A DNA stretch of 64,000 nt from an uncultured Flavobacteriales bacterium (GCA_937876095.1 CALFIE010000004.1:17412-81411), one strand, 5' to 3'. Positions 27,046 to 36,551 are shown, numbered from the stretch's first letter. Program-made: numbers and translations. Notes: generated from the letters alone by a model not told the origin.

Positions 27046-28350
27046 ATGAAACACAAATTCGCTTTTTTCTTAGTTATATTTTTGTTTTTTTCTAAGAATT
27101 ATTCTCAAAATTATAAACCACTAGATACAGCAGATTATGCTGAACGTAAGTTATTCCTAAAGTCTTTTGAAGAAAACAACGAGATATTAATAAAAAGTCT
27201 GAAACAGAAGTACGATTCTGAAACAGGAAGTGAACTATCAAAATTCTATAAAGAATTTCAAAAAAGTTTTGAAAAAGAAGTAAAAAACAAAGATTTTACT
27301 TTTACGTCTCCCTTTGATAAAAAAATTGCAAAAATTATTTCGGAACTCAAAAAATCTAATCCCCAAATTCCCAATAATTTAAAAGTTCTGGTTGCAAGAG
27401 ACAACACTCCGAATGCATTTTGTCTTGCAGACGGAACTTTTATAGTAAATATGGGGCTGTTCAATTGGTTAGAAAACGAAGGACAAATCGCAAGTGTACT
27501 CTCTCACGAATTAGGTCACAAAATATTAGAACACACCCTAAAATCTTTACTGAAAGGGGTAGATGAAAAAAAATTGGATAAATCTGCAGTAGAAAACATA
27601 AGAGAAATAAATGTAAATAAGTCCCAAAAAGCATTTGATATTGTGAATAACAGATTTTACAAAAAAGGGATTGAAAAACGCAAAAATGAAATATCTGCAG
27701 ATTCTATAGGGTATGTTTTGTACAGAAATTCTGGGTATCAAAAATCTGAATACATAAATGCGCTGAAAAATTTAAATGAATTTGACACCATTTCACCAAG
27801 AGAACTGAAGATTACAACCTACAAAAAAATATTTGAGATCCCAAAACAACCATTTAAAGATAAATGGCTGAAAAAAGAAGATTTCTCATTATATAATTAC
27901 AATTTCTACAAAGAAAAACTAGACAAAGACTCGCTATCTACACATCCTGAATTGGTAAAGAGAATGAACGTTTTGAGTAACTATTTTGTAGAACTAAAAA
28001 ATCAGGAGAAACCAAAAGAAGCCGACGAAGATTTTAAAAATCTACAAATTATTGCACAAAAAGAAATATTACCTAATTTTTATCATGACGAAGAATATGG
28101 AGCCGGGATTTATGTAGCCTTACAATTTTTGCAAGATAATGAAGACGAGGAATACTACAAAGCTTGGCTCGGAAAGTGTTTTGAGAAAATTTACACCGCC
28201 AGAAAAAACTACAATCTAAATCGGTATTTGGATCGGGTAGATCCCAAAAATCAAAGCGAAAGCTACCAACAATTTCTTAATTTTATGTGGAATCTAAGTA
28301 TGGATGAAATAAAAAATATTTCAGATTTCTACAACAATAAAGGGACTTAG
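27046..28350 (+). CDS. M48 family metalloprotease, exported
   Basis: A 434-aa zinc protease of the M48 (Ste24/HtpX-like) family, possibly a periplasmic BepA-type quality-control protease. A signal peptide (FAFFLVIFLFFSKNYS) precedes the catalytic domain. The zinc motif is HELGH (H154, H158), with the third ligand expected in KNEISADSIGYVL. A typical NAFCLADGTFIVNMGLF strand lies before it. The C-terminal half (after about residue 280) is charged, of unknown fold. The stop codon lies within the stem-loop of its terminator. Confidence 0.9.
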   Translation: MKHKFAFFLVIFLFFSKNYSQNYKPLDTADYAERKLFLKSFEENNEILIKSLKQKYDSETGSELSKFYKEFQKSFEKEVKNKDFTFTSPFDKKIAKIISELKKSNPQIPNNLKVLVARDNTPNAFCLADGTFIVNMGLFNWLENEGQIASVLSHELGHKILEHTLKSLLKGVDEKKLDKSAVENIREINVNKSQKAFDIVNNRFYKKGIEKRKNEISADSIGYVLYRNSGYQKSEYINALKNLNEFDTISPRELKITTYKKIFEIPKQPFKDKWLKKEDFSLYNYNFYKEKLDKDSLSTHPELVKRMNVLSNYFVELKNQEKPKEADEDFKNLQIIAQKEILPNFYHDEEYGAGIYVALQFLQDNEDEEYYKAWLGKCFEKIYTARKNYNLNRYLDRVDPKNQSESYQQFLNFMWNLSMDEIKNISDFYNNKGT

Positions 28351-28366
28351 CAAAAGTCCCTTTTTA
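28339..28366. terminator. Bidirectional terminator overlapping the M48 gene stop
   Basis: AAAGGGACTT and AAGTCCCTTT pair perfectly (10 bp, 5-base loop), with a T-run on the plus strand and A-run on the other. It covers the last codons of the M48 protease and serves the convergent gene at 28371 as well. Confidence 0.85.
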
Positions 28367-28370
28367 TCTG

Positions 28371-29895
28371 TTAATAATTTAAACGTTCCAGTCTTATTTT
28401 ATTAAATTTCTCTTTTTCGTTATATTCTCTGAGCAGTATATACCCTTCTTTCGCCACATAAGGAATTACAACATAGTTGTCTTTTTCAGAAATTTGTATT
28501 TTTTCTTGTTTAAATTTTCCATCAATTAAAGTATTGATGAAAAGATTCCAGTTTTTTTCTTTGGTTTTTTCGTCTTTTTGTAAATCTCTGTAGAAGAAAA
28601 CCACGTCTTTTCCGTCATTAAGATACTGAGAGAACAAATAATCTGAATTGGTTGCCCATTTTGTTTTTTCTTTCTCAAAGATTTTCACTTCTTTTAGATT
28701 AAAATCTTTATCAGTGAATGCGTATACCAAATCTGTAGTTTTAGGAGCATTGTATTGTCCTTCTGGTTTGTATTTTTCCATCAGAATTCCTACACTTCCA
28801 TCTTTCATGAAAAATAGATCCCTTGTTAAAAGATAATAACCGCTTTCTACACCACCATCATCAGAAATTTTAGGAATAAATTTAGAAAAATCTGGTTTGA
28901 AATTTATAAAACCTGAACTTATTGAAAAATCAGTTCTATTAATTACCATTCTGGCAAAACCTCTATTAAAACTGAAAGGGAAATTATAACCCACCATTAC
29001 TATTTTATCATCAAATGTCTTATCATTATTTAAAGACCTGTAATTAGCATAAAAATGGGTAATGTTATCTAAAGTAGTGGTAGAAAAATCGGTGATTCTT
29101 TTGTTAGAAATTTCTTTCCCTGTATTAATATCTAATATTAATAAATTAAATGTGGTATCACTTTTGGCAGCCTTCTTCATAATAGCATAGATGTATTTAT
29201 CATCTTTTTCTATTATATTTATTGATTCGCTGTTTTTTTTGTCACCATTAGTATTGTACTTATAATTCCAAAGCAGTTTTTTGTTTTCGTCAAAACGCGA
29301 TAGGTTATCATTATTAGTATATTTACCGTAATCATCATATTCAAAAACCAAATAACCACCTTCTTTTATATCGTACACAAAAGAGTTGTAATTAAATCCT
29401 TTCTCTTTTTTCTCCGCTCGATTTTCTTTTCGCTCTTCTTTGAAAGATTTTGGCTGATCAATTTCTTTGAATTTACCATTATCATAATCATAATAAATTT
29501 TTTGTTATGGTATTGGTTGCCAAATCGATCTCCATAGATCGGGGTACAAATGCCTCTCTATTCTTTACACCAGAATAATCAGGAGTAGGATATAAAATTA
29601 ATTTTTTATTAAAATCTATGTAGCCAAAGTAATCTTGCGCAGTAATATCTCCTTCGAATTCTTTATTAGCAACAGGATTTAGGTTTTTATCAAGAATTAC
29701 ATATTCAAATTTTTTGGTTTTATCACCAGATTTTCCGTAACCGTAAATTGCAATATAGCCATAGAGATTTTTATTTTCATCAAATAAAGCATTGAAGCCT
29801 AAGTAATCTCCTTTCGCAAGAGTAAATAAGTCTTGAGTTTGAGCAGTAAAAAATAGGTTTACAAAAACGAAAACCAACAAAGAAATTTTTTTCAT
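28371..29895 (-). pseudogene. Exported protein of unknown function, interrupted by a one-base frameshift
   Basis: Two minus-strand frames form one gene. The upstream part (29488-29895, 135 aa) has a signal peptide (ISLLVFVFVNLFFTAQ) and ends at a TGA just after a run of six As (29498-29503 on the plus strand as Ts). With five As the frame continues T-K-I-Y-Y-D-Y-D-N-G-K-F directly into the downstream part (to 28371, 335 aa of which start at 29378), giving about 507 aa with a lysine/glutamate-rich linker between. Sequence looks like repeated beta-strands of the WD/propeller type (YVILDKNLNPVANKEFEG, LVYAFTDKDFNLKEVKIFEK). Either a recent mutation, a phase-variable tract or a read error. Confidence 0.75.
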
Positions 29896-30006
29896 AGTAT
29901 TTTTTTAAGTATCCTAAAATTAACAAAAAATTGTCAAATAGGTAGAAAATAATCATCAAAAAAAATAAATGAAAATATAAATATTTATTTTTAAGGAAAA
30001 AAGAAG

Positions 30007-30753
30007 TTACTCTTCTCTAGAAATTGTGCTTTCGGTTTCGGTACCTGCAAAATATTCTTGATACAAAACATAAATCATGGCATTCCAAAACGGAAAGGTA
30101 AATAGAAATCCTACCAAAGTAAGCAAACCAAAGTATTTGAATAAGAAAGATACCATCACTGCAACAAAAATGGGCACAAAATGCGATTTCAGAGCTTGTA
30201 TAGAAAGTGGTATGATTTCAAAAATTCTCTTGTTCTGAAAAAACATAAGCGGAGCTGCAAACAAAGTGATAAAAACCCAAACAATTCCCAAAACGAATGT
30301 TGCATTGGCATAAAAAGCAATCATTTGCCAAAACAATCCATAACCGAAATATTTAAAAAATTCCAGCCCCAAAAATCCTGCAAATAAATCGTTGAACTCA
30401 GGTTGTTCTTTCTGATCTATTTTCCTAAAAATTTTGTAAAAACCAATATTCATTGGGAATAGTGCAGCAGAAACCAGCAACAAAATATACGTAAGATATT
30501 GCACTTCTTTTTTTACAGCTAACAGCATAAATTGCTTGTTGTATTCCATAGGATTGGTCAAAAGCAATTTTGAAATCTTCAAATACTCTTCTAACAAACC
30601 AAATTGAGTTACAAAATGATAAAGAACAATAGAAAAAATAGAAAAACACATAACTGAAGCCAAAAATTGATACCAAAGTGTTTTGCTCCAATACTTGAAC
30701 GCATTTTTCAGAATCATATCTATCGCCGAATTAGTCGGAATCGTATTTTGCAT
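30007..30753 (-). CDS. Polytopic membrane protein of unknown function
   Basis: A 248-aa integral membrane protein with about six hydrophobic segments, including FLASVMCFSIFSIVLYHFV, YILLLVSAALFPMNIGFY, FVLGIVWVFITLFAAPLMFF and VPIFVAVMVSFLF. The N-terminus is hydrophilic (QNTIPTNSAIDMILKNAF). I recognise it only as a conserved flavobacterial membrane protein; I cannot assign a function. The ATG at 30753 is preferred to a TTG nine codons upstream. Monocistronic, flanked by a pseudogene and pabB in the other direction. Confidence 0.7.
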   Translation of the reverse strand: MQNTIPTNSAIDMILKNAFKYWSKTLWYQFLASVMCFSIFSIVLYHFVTQFGLLEEYLKISKLLLTNPMEYNKQFMLLAVKKEVQYLTYILLLVSAALFPMNIGFYKIFRKIDQKEQPEFNDLFAGFLGLEFFKYFGYGLFWQMIAFYANATFVLGIVWVFITLFAAPLMFFQNKRIFEIIPLSIQALKSHFVPIFVAVMVSFLFKYFGLLTLVGFLFTFPFWNAMIYVLYQEYFAGTETESTISREE

Positions 30754-30983
30754 TTCAAAAATTTTGACAAAAATAGGCAAACCAATTCTAGAACAAAAGT
30801 AAAAACCATCATTATTTGTATAAAAATTTTGCTACGTTGTTGTTTTTTTCAAAAAAATAAAAGCTTTGAAATCTTCAACCTTAATACTGTATTATGATAA
30901 AAAAATGATTGATTCTTTGACTTTTTGTAAAGAATAATCGTCATCAAAAAAATTAATCTCCAAAAAATAGCTATTTTTGTATT

Positions 30984-31961
30984 ATGTTTAAAAACAAAAA
31001 TCTACATTTCGAAAAAATGGATAAACTCTCTACAAAAGGGATCCCCTATTTTTTTTTGATAGATTTTTTAATGGAAAACATTGTGATTCTAACCGAAAAT
31101 GAGTTGCAATCTGAAGAGGTGCTGATAGAATTTCCGAATTTTACCAACAAAAATGAGGTGTTTTCTGTTCCAAAAAAGGTAGATTTACAGAGTTTTCCGC
31201 AGAGCAAGAAAATGTATGAAGCAGGATTTAATTTGGTACAGAAAAACTTGCAATTAGGGAACTCCTATCTAGTAAATTACACTTGCAAAACACCTATAGA
31301 AACCAATTTGACCTTAGAAGAGATTTTTTATCTTTCGCAAGCAAAATACAAGGTGAAATATAAAAATGAATTTGTTTTTTTCTCACCAGAAACTTTCATA
31401 GAAATTATAGATGAAAAAATATACACTCATCCTATGAAAGGAACTATAGATGCTGCAAAACCAAATGCAATAGAACTTCTAAAAAATGATGTGAAAGAAA
31501 AAGCAGAACATTTCACAGTGGTAGATTTGCTAAGAAATGACTTGAGTATGGTTGCAGACGAGGTACAATTAGATGAATTTCAGCGAATTGATTACCTGAA
31601 AACAAAACAAAAAAACCTCTATGCTATGAGTTCTGAAATTTCTGGTACCTTGAAACCAGATTTTCGGCATAAAATTGGTAGCATTATGCAAGCACTGCTT
31701 CCTGCAGGAAGCATTTTGGGAGCGCCAAAACCAAAAACGCTAGAAATCATACTACAAGCAGAACAATTCGATCGAAATTTCTACACAGGAGTTTGTGGTT
31801 GGTTTGATGGTAAAAACCTGGATTCTTGTGTGATGATTCGGTTTATAGAACAAGAGAACAACCAGTTCTATTTCAAAAGTGGTGGTGGAATCACACATTT
31901 AAGCAAATTGGTTGATGAATATCAAGAAATGAAAAACAAAATATATGTACCAGTTTATTGA
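30984..31961 (+). CDS. pabB: Aminodeoxychorismate synthase component I-type chorismate-binding enzyme
   Basis: Converts chorismate (with ammonia or a glutaminase partner) to 4-amino-4-deoxychorismate for folate. The 325-aa product is the short form with only the chorismate-binding core: THPMKGTIDAAKP, VVDLLRNDLSMVA, LLPAGSILGAPKPKTLEII and YTGVCGWFDG. The overlap of 17 bp with the lyase-like gene supports pabB over anthranilate or isochorismate synthase. A -7-like TATTTTTG (30972-30979) ends 4 bases before the ATG, suggesting a leaderless message. No pabA glutaminase gene is adjacent. Confidence 0.88.
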   Translation: MFKNKNLHFEKMDKLSTKGIPYFFLIDFLMENIVILTENELQSEEVLIEFPNFTNKNEVFSVPKKVDLQSFPQSKKMYEAGFNLVQKNLQLGNSYLVNYTCKTPIETNLTLEEIFYLSQAKYKVKYKNEFVFFSPETFIEIIDEKIYTHPMKGTIDAAKPNAIELLKNDVKEKAEHFTVVDLLRNDLSMVADEVQLDEFQRIDYLKTKQKNLYAMSSEISGTLKPDFRHKIGSIMQALLPAGSILGAPKPKTLEIILQAEQFDRNFYTGVCGWFDGKNLDSCVMIRFIEQENNQFYFKSGGGITHLSKLVDEYQEMKNKIYVPVY

Positions 31962-32571
31962 AAGTATTAAAATAGAAGACCAAAAAATATTTCTTTTGGA
32001 TCTGCATCAGAAACGAGTAAATGAAACGTTTGCTAACTTCGGGAAAAGTGGATCAATAGATTTAGGTAGCATTTTCAAAAATTTGGAACACGATGAAGAT
32101 GGTCTATATAAACTAAGGATTCTTTATGATTTGGAGAAAAAAATCCAAACACAAATGATTCCGTATGCAATTCCAGAAATAGATGATTTCCAATTGGTTG
32201 AAAATAATTCGTATGATTATTCTTTCAAATTTGCAGGTCGAACCGAATTCGAAAAAATGAAAACTACTTCAAAATCCGAAGAAATTATCATCATTAGAAA
32301 CAACCATATTACTGACACCTCGTTTTCTAATTTGCTATTTCTGAAAGGTAAAGATTGGTACACTCCTACTACTTATTTACTAAATGGTGTACAAAGACAA
32401 CACCTATTGCAACAGAAAAAGATAAAAGAAGCCGAAATTACTTTACAAAATCTAAAAGAATTTAGTCATTTTCAGCTGATTAATTCTTTGAATGATTTCG
32501 ATGATATGTTTGTCTATCCTATAGAAAAAATCACCAATTTACCTAAAAAAAGTGATTACTTAGATATATAA
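31945..32571 (+). CDS. pabC: Aminotransferase class IV protein, probable aminodeoxychorismate lyase
   Basis: A PLP fold-type IV enzyme of 208 aa, shorter than most PabC proteins. Its expected reaction releases pyruvate from aminodeoxychorismate to give 4-aminobenzoate. Family features include an arginine near LDLHQKRVNETF, a lysine in SYDYSFKFAGR that is the likely PLP Schiff base, EIIIIRNNHITDTSFSNLLF and TYLLNGVQRQHLL. The function rests on the 17-bp overlap with pabB; the family also contains branched-chain aminotransferases. A hairpin at 32582-32605 ends the unit. Confidence 0.78.
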   Translation: MYQFIESIKIEDQKIFLLDLHQKRVNETFANFGKSGSIDLGSIFKNLEHDEDGLYKLRILYDLEKKIQTQMIPYAIPEIDDFQLVENNSYDYSFKFAGRTEFEKMKTTSKSEEIIIIRNNHITDTSFSNLLFLKGKDWYTPTTYLLNGVQRQHLLQQKKIKEAEITLQNLKEFSHFQLINSLNDFDDMFVYPIEKITNLPKKSDYLDI

Positions 32572-32581
32572 ATCAAAACAA

Positions 32582-32606
32582 AAAGTGCAGAAAATTCTGC
32601 ACTTTA
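32582..32606. terminator. Bidirectional terminator between pabC and prs
   Basis: AAAGTGCAGAA and TTCTGCACTTT pair perfectly over 11 bases with a two-base loop between convergent genes. Confidence 0.8.
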
Positions 32607-32630
32607 ATATTTTCGGAACCTAAAATTTCA

Positions 32631-33566
32631 TTAAATAATAAACTTATCACTTATTGATTTGTGTTCGTGAATCATCTTCATTACATCAGCAAAAAGTGGC
32701 GCACAAGAGAGTGCTTTAATTTTTGGTGAGTGGTTTTTAATCGGAATGGTATCGGTTACAATTACTTCAGAAATTTTAGAATTTTCAATATTTTCGTAAG
32801 CTTTGCCAGATAAAACAGGATGTGTTGCCATTGCTCTTACCGATTTTGCACCATTTGCGATCAAAATATCCGCTGCTTTGCAAAGTGTTCCTGCAGTATC
32901 TATCATATCATCTATCAAGATTACGTTTCTATCCTTCACATCCCCAATCAATAGCATTTCTTCTACCACGTTTGCTTTTTTTCTTTCTTTGTAACAAATA
33001 ACTACTTCCGCTCCAAGATGTCCTGCATAATTTTTGGCTCGTTTTGCGCCTCCCATATCTGGCGAAGCAATCGTAATATTCTCTAATTGCAAAGATTGTA
33101 TATAATCTATAAAAATGGTAGATGCATACAAATGATCTACTGGAATTTCAAAGAAACCTTGAATTTGGTCTGCGTGCAAATCCATCGTCATAATTCTGGT
33201 TGCTCCTGCTGCAGTTAACAAATTAGCCACCAGTTTTGCACCAATTGGAGCTCTTGGTCTATCTTTTCTATCTTGTCTTGCTAATCCATAATATGGGATT
33301 ACTACCGTAATACTTTTTGCTGACGCTCTTTTTGCAGCGTCTATCATAAGTAGAAGTTCTAGTAAATTATCTGCTGGTGGAAATGTAGAACCTATCAAAA
33401 AAACTCGACTACCGCGCACAGATTGTTCTAAAATGGGTTCAAACTCCCCATCACTAAATTCTTGAATGTTAATTTTCCCTAGTTCTTGACCATAATAAAT
33501 TGCTATTTTTTCTGCTAATTCTTTACTGGTTCTGGTTGAAAACAAATAACTCGCTTGCTCAGACAT
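32631..33566 (-). CDS. prs: Ribose-phosphate pyrophosphokinase
   Basis: Makes PRPP from ribose-5-phosphate and ATP for purine, pyrimidine, histidine and tryptophan synthesis. The 311-aa product is typical class I: LFSTRTSKELAEKIA at the start, SRVFLIGSTFPPADN, YYGLARQDRKDRPRAPI (flexible ATP loop), the MTMDLHADQIQGFF signature and the PRPP-binding VILIDDMIDTAGT. Single gene on the minus strand with a -7 element (TAAATTTG, 33588-33595). Confidence 0.97.
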   Translation of the reverse strand: MSEQASYLFSTRTSKELAEKIAIYYGQELGKINIQEFSDGEFEPILEQSVRGSRVFLIGSTFPPADNLLELLLMIDAAKRASAKSITVVIPYYGLARQDRKDRPRAPIGAKLVANLLTAAGATRIMTMDLHADQIQGFFEIPVDHLYASTIFIDYIQSLQLENITIASPDMGGAKRAKNYAGHLGAEVVICYKERKKANVVEEMLLIGDVKDRNVILIDDMIDTAGTLCKAADILIANGAKSVRAMATHPVLSGKAYENIENSKISEVIVTDTIPIKNHSPKIKALSCAPLFADVMKMIHEHKSISDKFII

Positions 33567-33587
33567 TTTTCTTTTTATTATTTTTTA

Positions 33588-33595
33588 CAAATTTA
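33588..33595 (-). promoter_or_regulatory. -7 element (TAAATTTG) for prs
   Basis: A TAnnTTTG match on the minus strand 22 bases before the ATG. A possible -33 TTG lies 24 bases upstream, within the neighbouring terminator. Confidence 0.4.
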
Positions 33596-33600
33596 AAAAA

Positions 33601-33632
33601 ATAAAACCACCTGAAGAATCAAGTGGTTTTAT
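33601..33632 (-). terminator. Terminator of the SGNH lipoprotein gene
   Basis: ATAAAACCACCTGA and TCAAGTGGTTTTAT form a 14-base imperfect stem with a short loop; on the minus strand it ends in a T-rich run and lies 35 bp after the stop codon. Confidence 0.75.
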
Positions 33633-33666
33633 TAAAATTATTTCATTGTTTATTGGGTGCTTCTAT

Positions 33667-35175
33667 TTACGGAAAAGTAACCCCAGAATATGAATTCACA
33701 TTTACTTGCGGTAATGTAGAACCATATTTTGCATTAATTGCTTTTATGAATTCATTTGCAATTACAGCATAACCTCTACCTGTAAGATGAACTCCATCTA
33801 GAGAGAAACTACCACCTGTTACAAATTTTGCGGTATATTTTACCCCATCAAACTGAATTCCTGAAGTCTGAGAAAGTTCGTTCATTTTAGTACTAGCATC
33901 TACAAAAGCCAATCCTTTAGAATCTGCTAAATTTTTAATAACATTGTTGAACGCCGTAGTAGCATCTAACACCTCTTTTACTTCACCTCCATCAGTACCA
34001 AATGCTCCTCTCAAGATATGTTTATCTTCTAAAGGATAAGTAACTCCATATTTATTAAAAGGAGAAACAGCATAAGGAGAAGTTGGAGCAGTTCCTATTA
34101 CTGAGCTGGTAGTAAGTAATACCAAATCTGAACTGGTTGCATGACGAGCTTGCCCAAAAACTTGTCCCATTAATCCAGCTTGTGCAGCAGGAACACCTGC
34201 AGCTGTAAGTGCAGCTGTAATTTGACTTGATAAATTCGTAAGATTTTCGTCTTTTATTAATAATGGATTGCTATTTGATGCCGTTAACAATTGCAATCTA
34301 TTGCCTTGTCCGTATGCAGTAAGAATTTGTTTTAATGGCCCAAAAACATTTTGATTTAGCGCAGTTGCAGAAGCTGCATCTACTGGTACTGGATTGTAAG
34401 GAACCGTGGTAAAAAACGGAATAGAAGTAACGTTTGGAATATTAGCTACTACTCCTTTTGCACCACCAGAAGTTAATGTTGTAGCTAATGCAGTATATGC
34501 TTGTGTAAACAATGTGGTAGAGGTAATCGGATTAGAACCATCTCCACCAGAAGTTGCATACCCCAAAACATCATTATTCCCAATCCAAAGAGAGAAAAAA
34601 GTAGGACTTTGAGCCATTGCATCAGCCAATACGGTAGTGGTGGCAGAAGAAGCAAATCTTGCAAAATAGGGATTTGCTGTACCTGCTGCAACGCCAGCTA
34701 CACTTCCATAACCTGGAGCAACCAAATGATAAGATTTCGCACCTGGAACTCCTAAATTTTGGTAAGGTCCAGATGAATAAATACTTGCTAAACTAGTAGT
34801 ACCAGTTCCTGAAGCTATTACTGGTGACAAACCACCTGTTGAGTTAACACTCAAAACCAATTTATTAGAAACGCCAATAGAAGGAATACCACCTAAATTA
34901 TCAGACATCATTGGTTGTTTGAAAGACTGACTACCACCTGCAAGCATCATTTGCTTTGCAATCATAGAAGGATACGATTCGTTTTGACCATCTATATACA
35001 ATGCACCGTCTCTATAACCAGAGGTAAGTGAATTTCCCAGTGCGACATATTTGCTAAAATTAGCAGATCCACTAGATACAGTCATAGAGTTAACATCTCT
35101 ATCAAAATCTGTTTTACAACTAACTGTAAATAACAAAGACGAGATTGCTAATGAAGTAATGAATATTTTTTTCAT
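33667..35175 (-). CDS. SGNH/GDSL-family hydrolase lipoprotein
   Basis: A 502-aa putative outer-membrane-anchored esterase or lipase. The lipobox cysteine is C20 (SLLFTVSC). The SGNH blocks are clear: block I VALGNSLTSG with nucleophile S49, block III LWIGNNDVLGYA with GxN, and block V LDGVHLTGRGYAVIA with the catalytic Asp-x-x-His. The middle is rich in alanine, serine and threonine. The FadL gene lies 11 bp upstream on the same strand. The pair suggests release of fatty acids at the surface and their uptake, which is inference. Confidence 0.87.
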   Translation of the reverse strand: MKKIFITSLAISSLLFTVSCKTDFDRDVNSMTVSSGSANFSKYVALGNSLTSGYRDGALYIDGQNESYPSMIAKQMMLAGGSQSFKQPMMSDNLGGIPSIGVSNKLVLSVNSTGGLSPVIASGTGTTSLASIYSSGPYQNLGVPGAKSYHLVAPGYGSVAGVAAGTANPYFARFASSATTTVLADAMAQSPTFFSLWIGNNDVLGYATSGGDGSNPITSTTLFTQAYTALATTLTSGGAKGVVANIPNVTSIPFFTTVPYNPVPVDAASATALNQNVFGPLKQILTAYGQGNRLQLLTASNSNPLLIKDENLTNLSSQITAALTAAGVPAAQAGLMGQVFGQARHATSSDLVLLTTSSVIGTAPTSPYAVSPFNKYGVTYPLEDKHILRGAFGTDGGEVKEVLDATTAFNNVIKNLADSKGLAFVDASTKMNELSQTSGIQFDGVKYTAKFVTGGSFSLDGVHLTGRGYAVIANEFIKAINAKYGSTLPQVNVNSYSGVTFP

Positions 35176-35186
35176 AATTTTTAAAA

Positions 35187-36422
35187 TTAAAATACATTAT
35201 AAGAAAGACCAAGACCAAAGTAATATGCTTTAGCTTTTGCCTGTCCGTAGAAATTATAATATTGGTTTTGCACGTCTCTTGCTTGTGGGAATGCATATGC
35301 ACCTGCAACATCTACACCAAAACTTTTAGTTACTTTGAAACCAAGACCTGCTGTAAATACATTGGAGTCAAAAGATGGTGTTTCTGGTGTGAAATATTTA
35401 TCATCATATGGTGATTCATCATAATACCAACCCAATCTTCCTGAAACTTTATCATTAAATATATATTGTGTTCCTAAACGAAAAGTTTTAGAGTTTTTGA
35501 AGTTTTTAGGAGTTTTTAAAATTGTGTTATCTGTTTGATTCCCAACTGGAGCATTAGCAAAATCTAAGGTAAGTTCGCTATATCTTTCCCAACCATGATA
35601 ATTGAAATCTGCTGAAATAGACCATTTTGGATTTACTTTGTAGGTTGCACCTACAGTAAATTCATCTACCAACGGCAATGTTGCGGTAAAAGTATCTTGT
35701 CCATTAGCATCTAATTTCAAAAGCGGATACAAACTTGGCGAAATATGGAAGGTAGCCTTGCCATTATCAGCTTTCATGTCTACAGCAGAACGATAGGCAA
35801 CACTCACGTCCCAATTGCTATCTGGTTGAAAATACATTCCAAAACCAAAACCTGTTCCTGAAGCTGCATCATCTGAAATATTTAGGGTACCACCTAATTG
35901 TGTAGCTGCTTTGTCCCAGTCTACTTTTCCTTTTGCATAGATATAACTTGCTCCTAGAGAAACCCAAGGTGCTAATTTTACAGAAACCATTGGTTGGAAA
36001 AAGAAAGATTTCAATTCCATTTTTTGTACCATTTCTCTTCCTGCCCAATTATCTGGCCATTCTATAGTACTTCCAAATGGGGTAGTTACACTTAATCCTA
36101 GAGAAATTTTATTATTTATTTTATACGCAACAGCTGCATAAATAGGAGTTCCAATTGGACTGTTGGTATCAAAAGATTGCAATGTATTCAGATTTTGGTA
36201 AGTTACGGTAGATTTCGCTCCAAAACCACCTGCTGCAACACTTAATTTTGCTGGGATAAAAGAAATTCCTGCTGGATTGAAAAAAGCTACACTTGCATCT
36301 TCAGCATGAGCACTAGTATGTGCTTGTGCCAATTGTCTTACGCCTTGCAGAGACACTCTGAAGCCTCCCGCAAAACTCATTACGCCGACTAATAAAGCCG
36401 CAGATATCAATATTCGTTTCAT
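35187..36422 (-). CDS. OmpP1/FadL family outer-membrane transporter
   Basis: A 411-aa FadL-like beta-barrel for long-chain fatty acids or other hydrophobic compounds. After the signal peptide (ISAALLVGVMSFAGG) comes the FadL N-terminal hatch region, seen as AHTSAHAEDASVAFFNPAGI (the NPAG motif is diagnostic), followed by alternating amphipathic strands and a final aromatic-ending strand YYFGLGLSYNVF. First gene of a two-gene unit with the SGNH hydrolase lipoprotein. Confidence 0.92.
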   Translation of the reverse strand: MKRILISAALLVGVMSFAGGFRVSLQGVRQLAQAHTSAHAEDASVAFFNPAGISFIPAKLSVAAGGFGAKSTVTYQNLNTLQSFDTNSPIGTPIYAAVAYKINNKISLGLSVTTPFGSTIEWPDNWAGREMVQKMELKSFFFQPMVSVKLAPWVSLGASYIYAKGKVDWDKAATQLGGTLNISDDAASGTGFGFGMYFQPDSNWDVSVAYRSAVDMKADNGKATFHISPSLYPLLKLDANGQDTFTATLPLVDEFTVGATYKVNPKWSISADFNYHGWERYSELTLDFANAPVGNQTDNTILKTPKNFKNSKTFRLGTQYIFNDKVSGRLGWYYDESPYDDKYFTPETPSFDSNVFTAGLGFKVTKSFGVDVAGAYAFPQARDVQNQYYNFYGQAKAKAYYFGLGLSYNVF

Positions 36423-36441
36423 ATTTTGATTATTAAAGCAT

Positions 36442-36449
36442 CAAATATA
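36442..36449 (-). promoter_or_regulatory. -7 element (TATATTTG) for the fadL unit
   Basis: A TAnnTTTG match on the minus strand, about 20 bases before the ATG. No -33 box evident. Confidence 0.4.
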
Positions 36450-36551
36450 AAATTATTTTGTAGATAATTGTTAAGAATTCATAAAAATTTCAAACAAAAA
36501 ATAAATAATCACCTCTGTTTGAAATTGTTTTTAGCTTATAATTATCATTTA

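Noticed and set aside
29498..29503. Programmed -1 frameshift at the A-run in the split gene
   Set aside because: The downstream frame needs a +1 shift, which the A-run would not give by -1 slippage.
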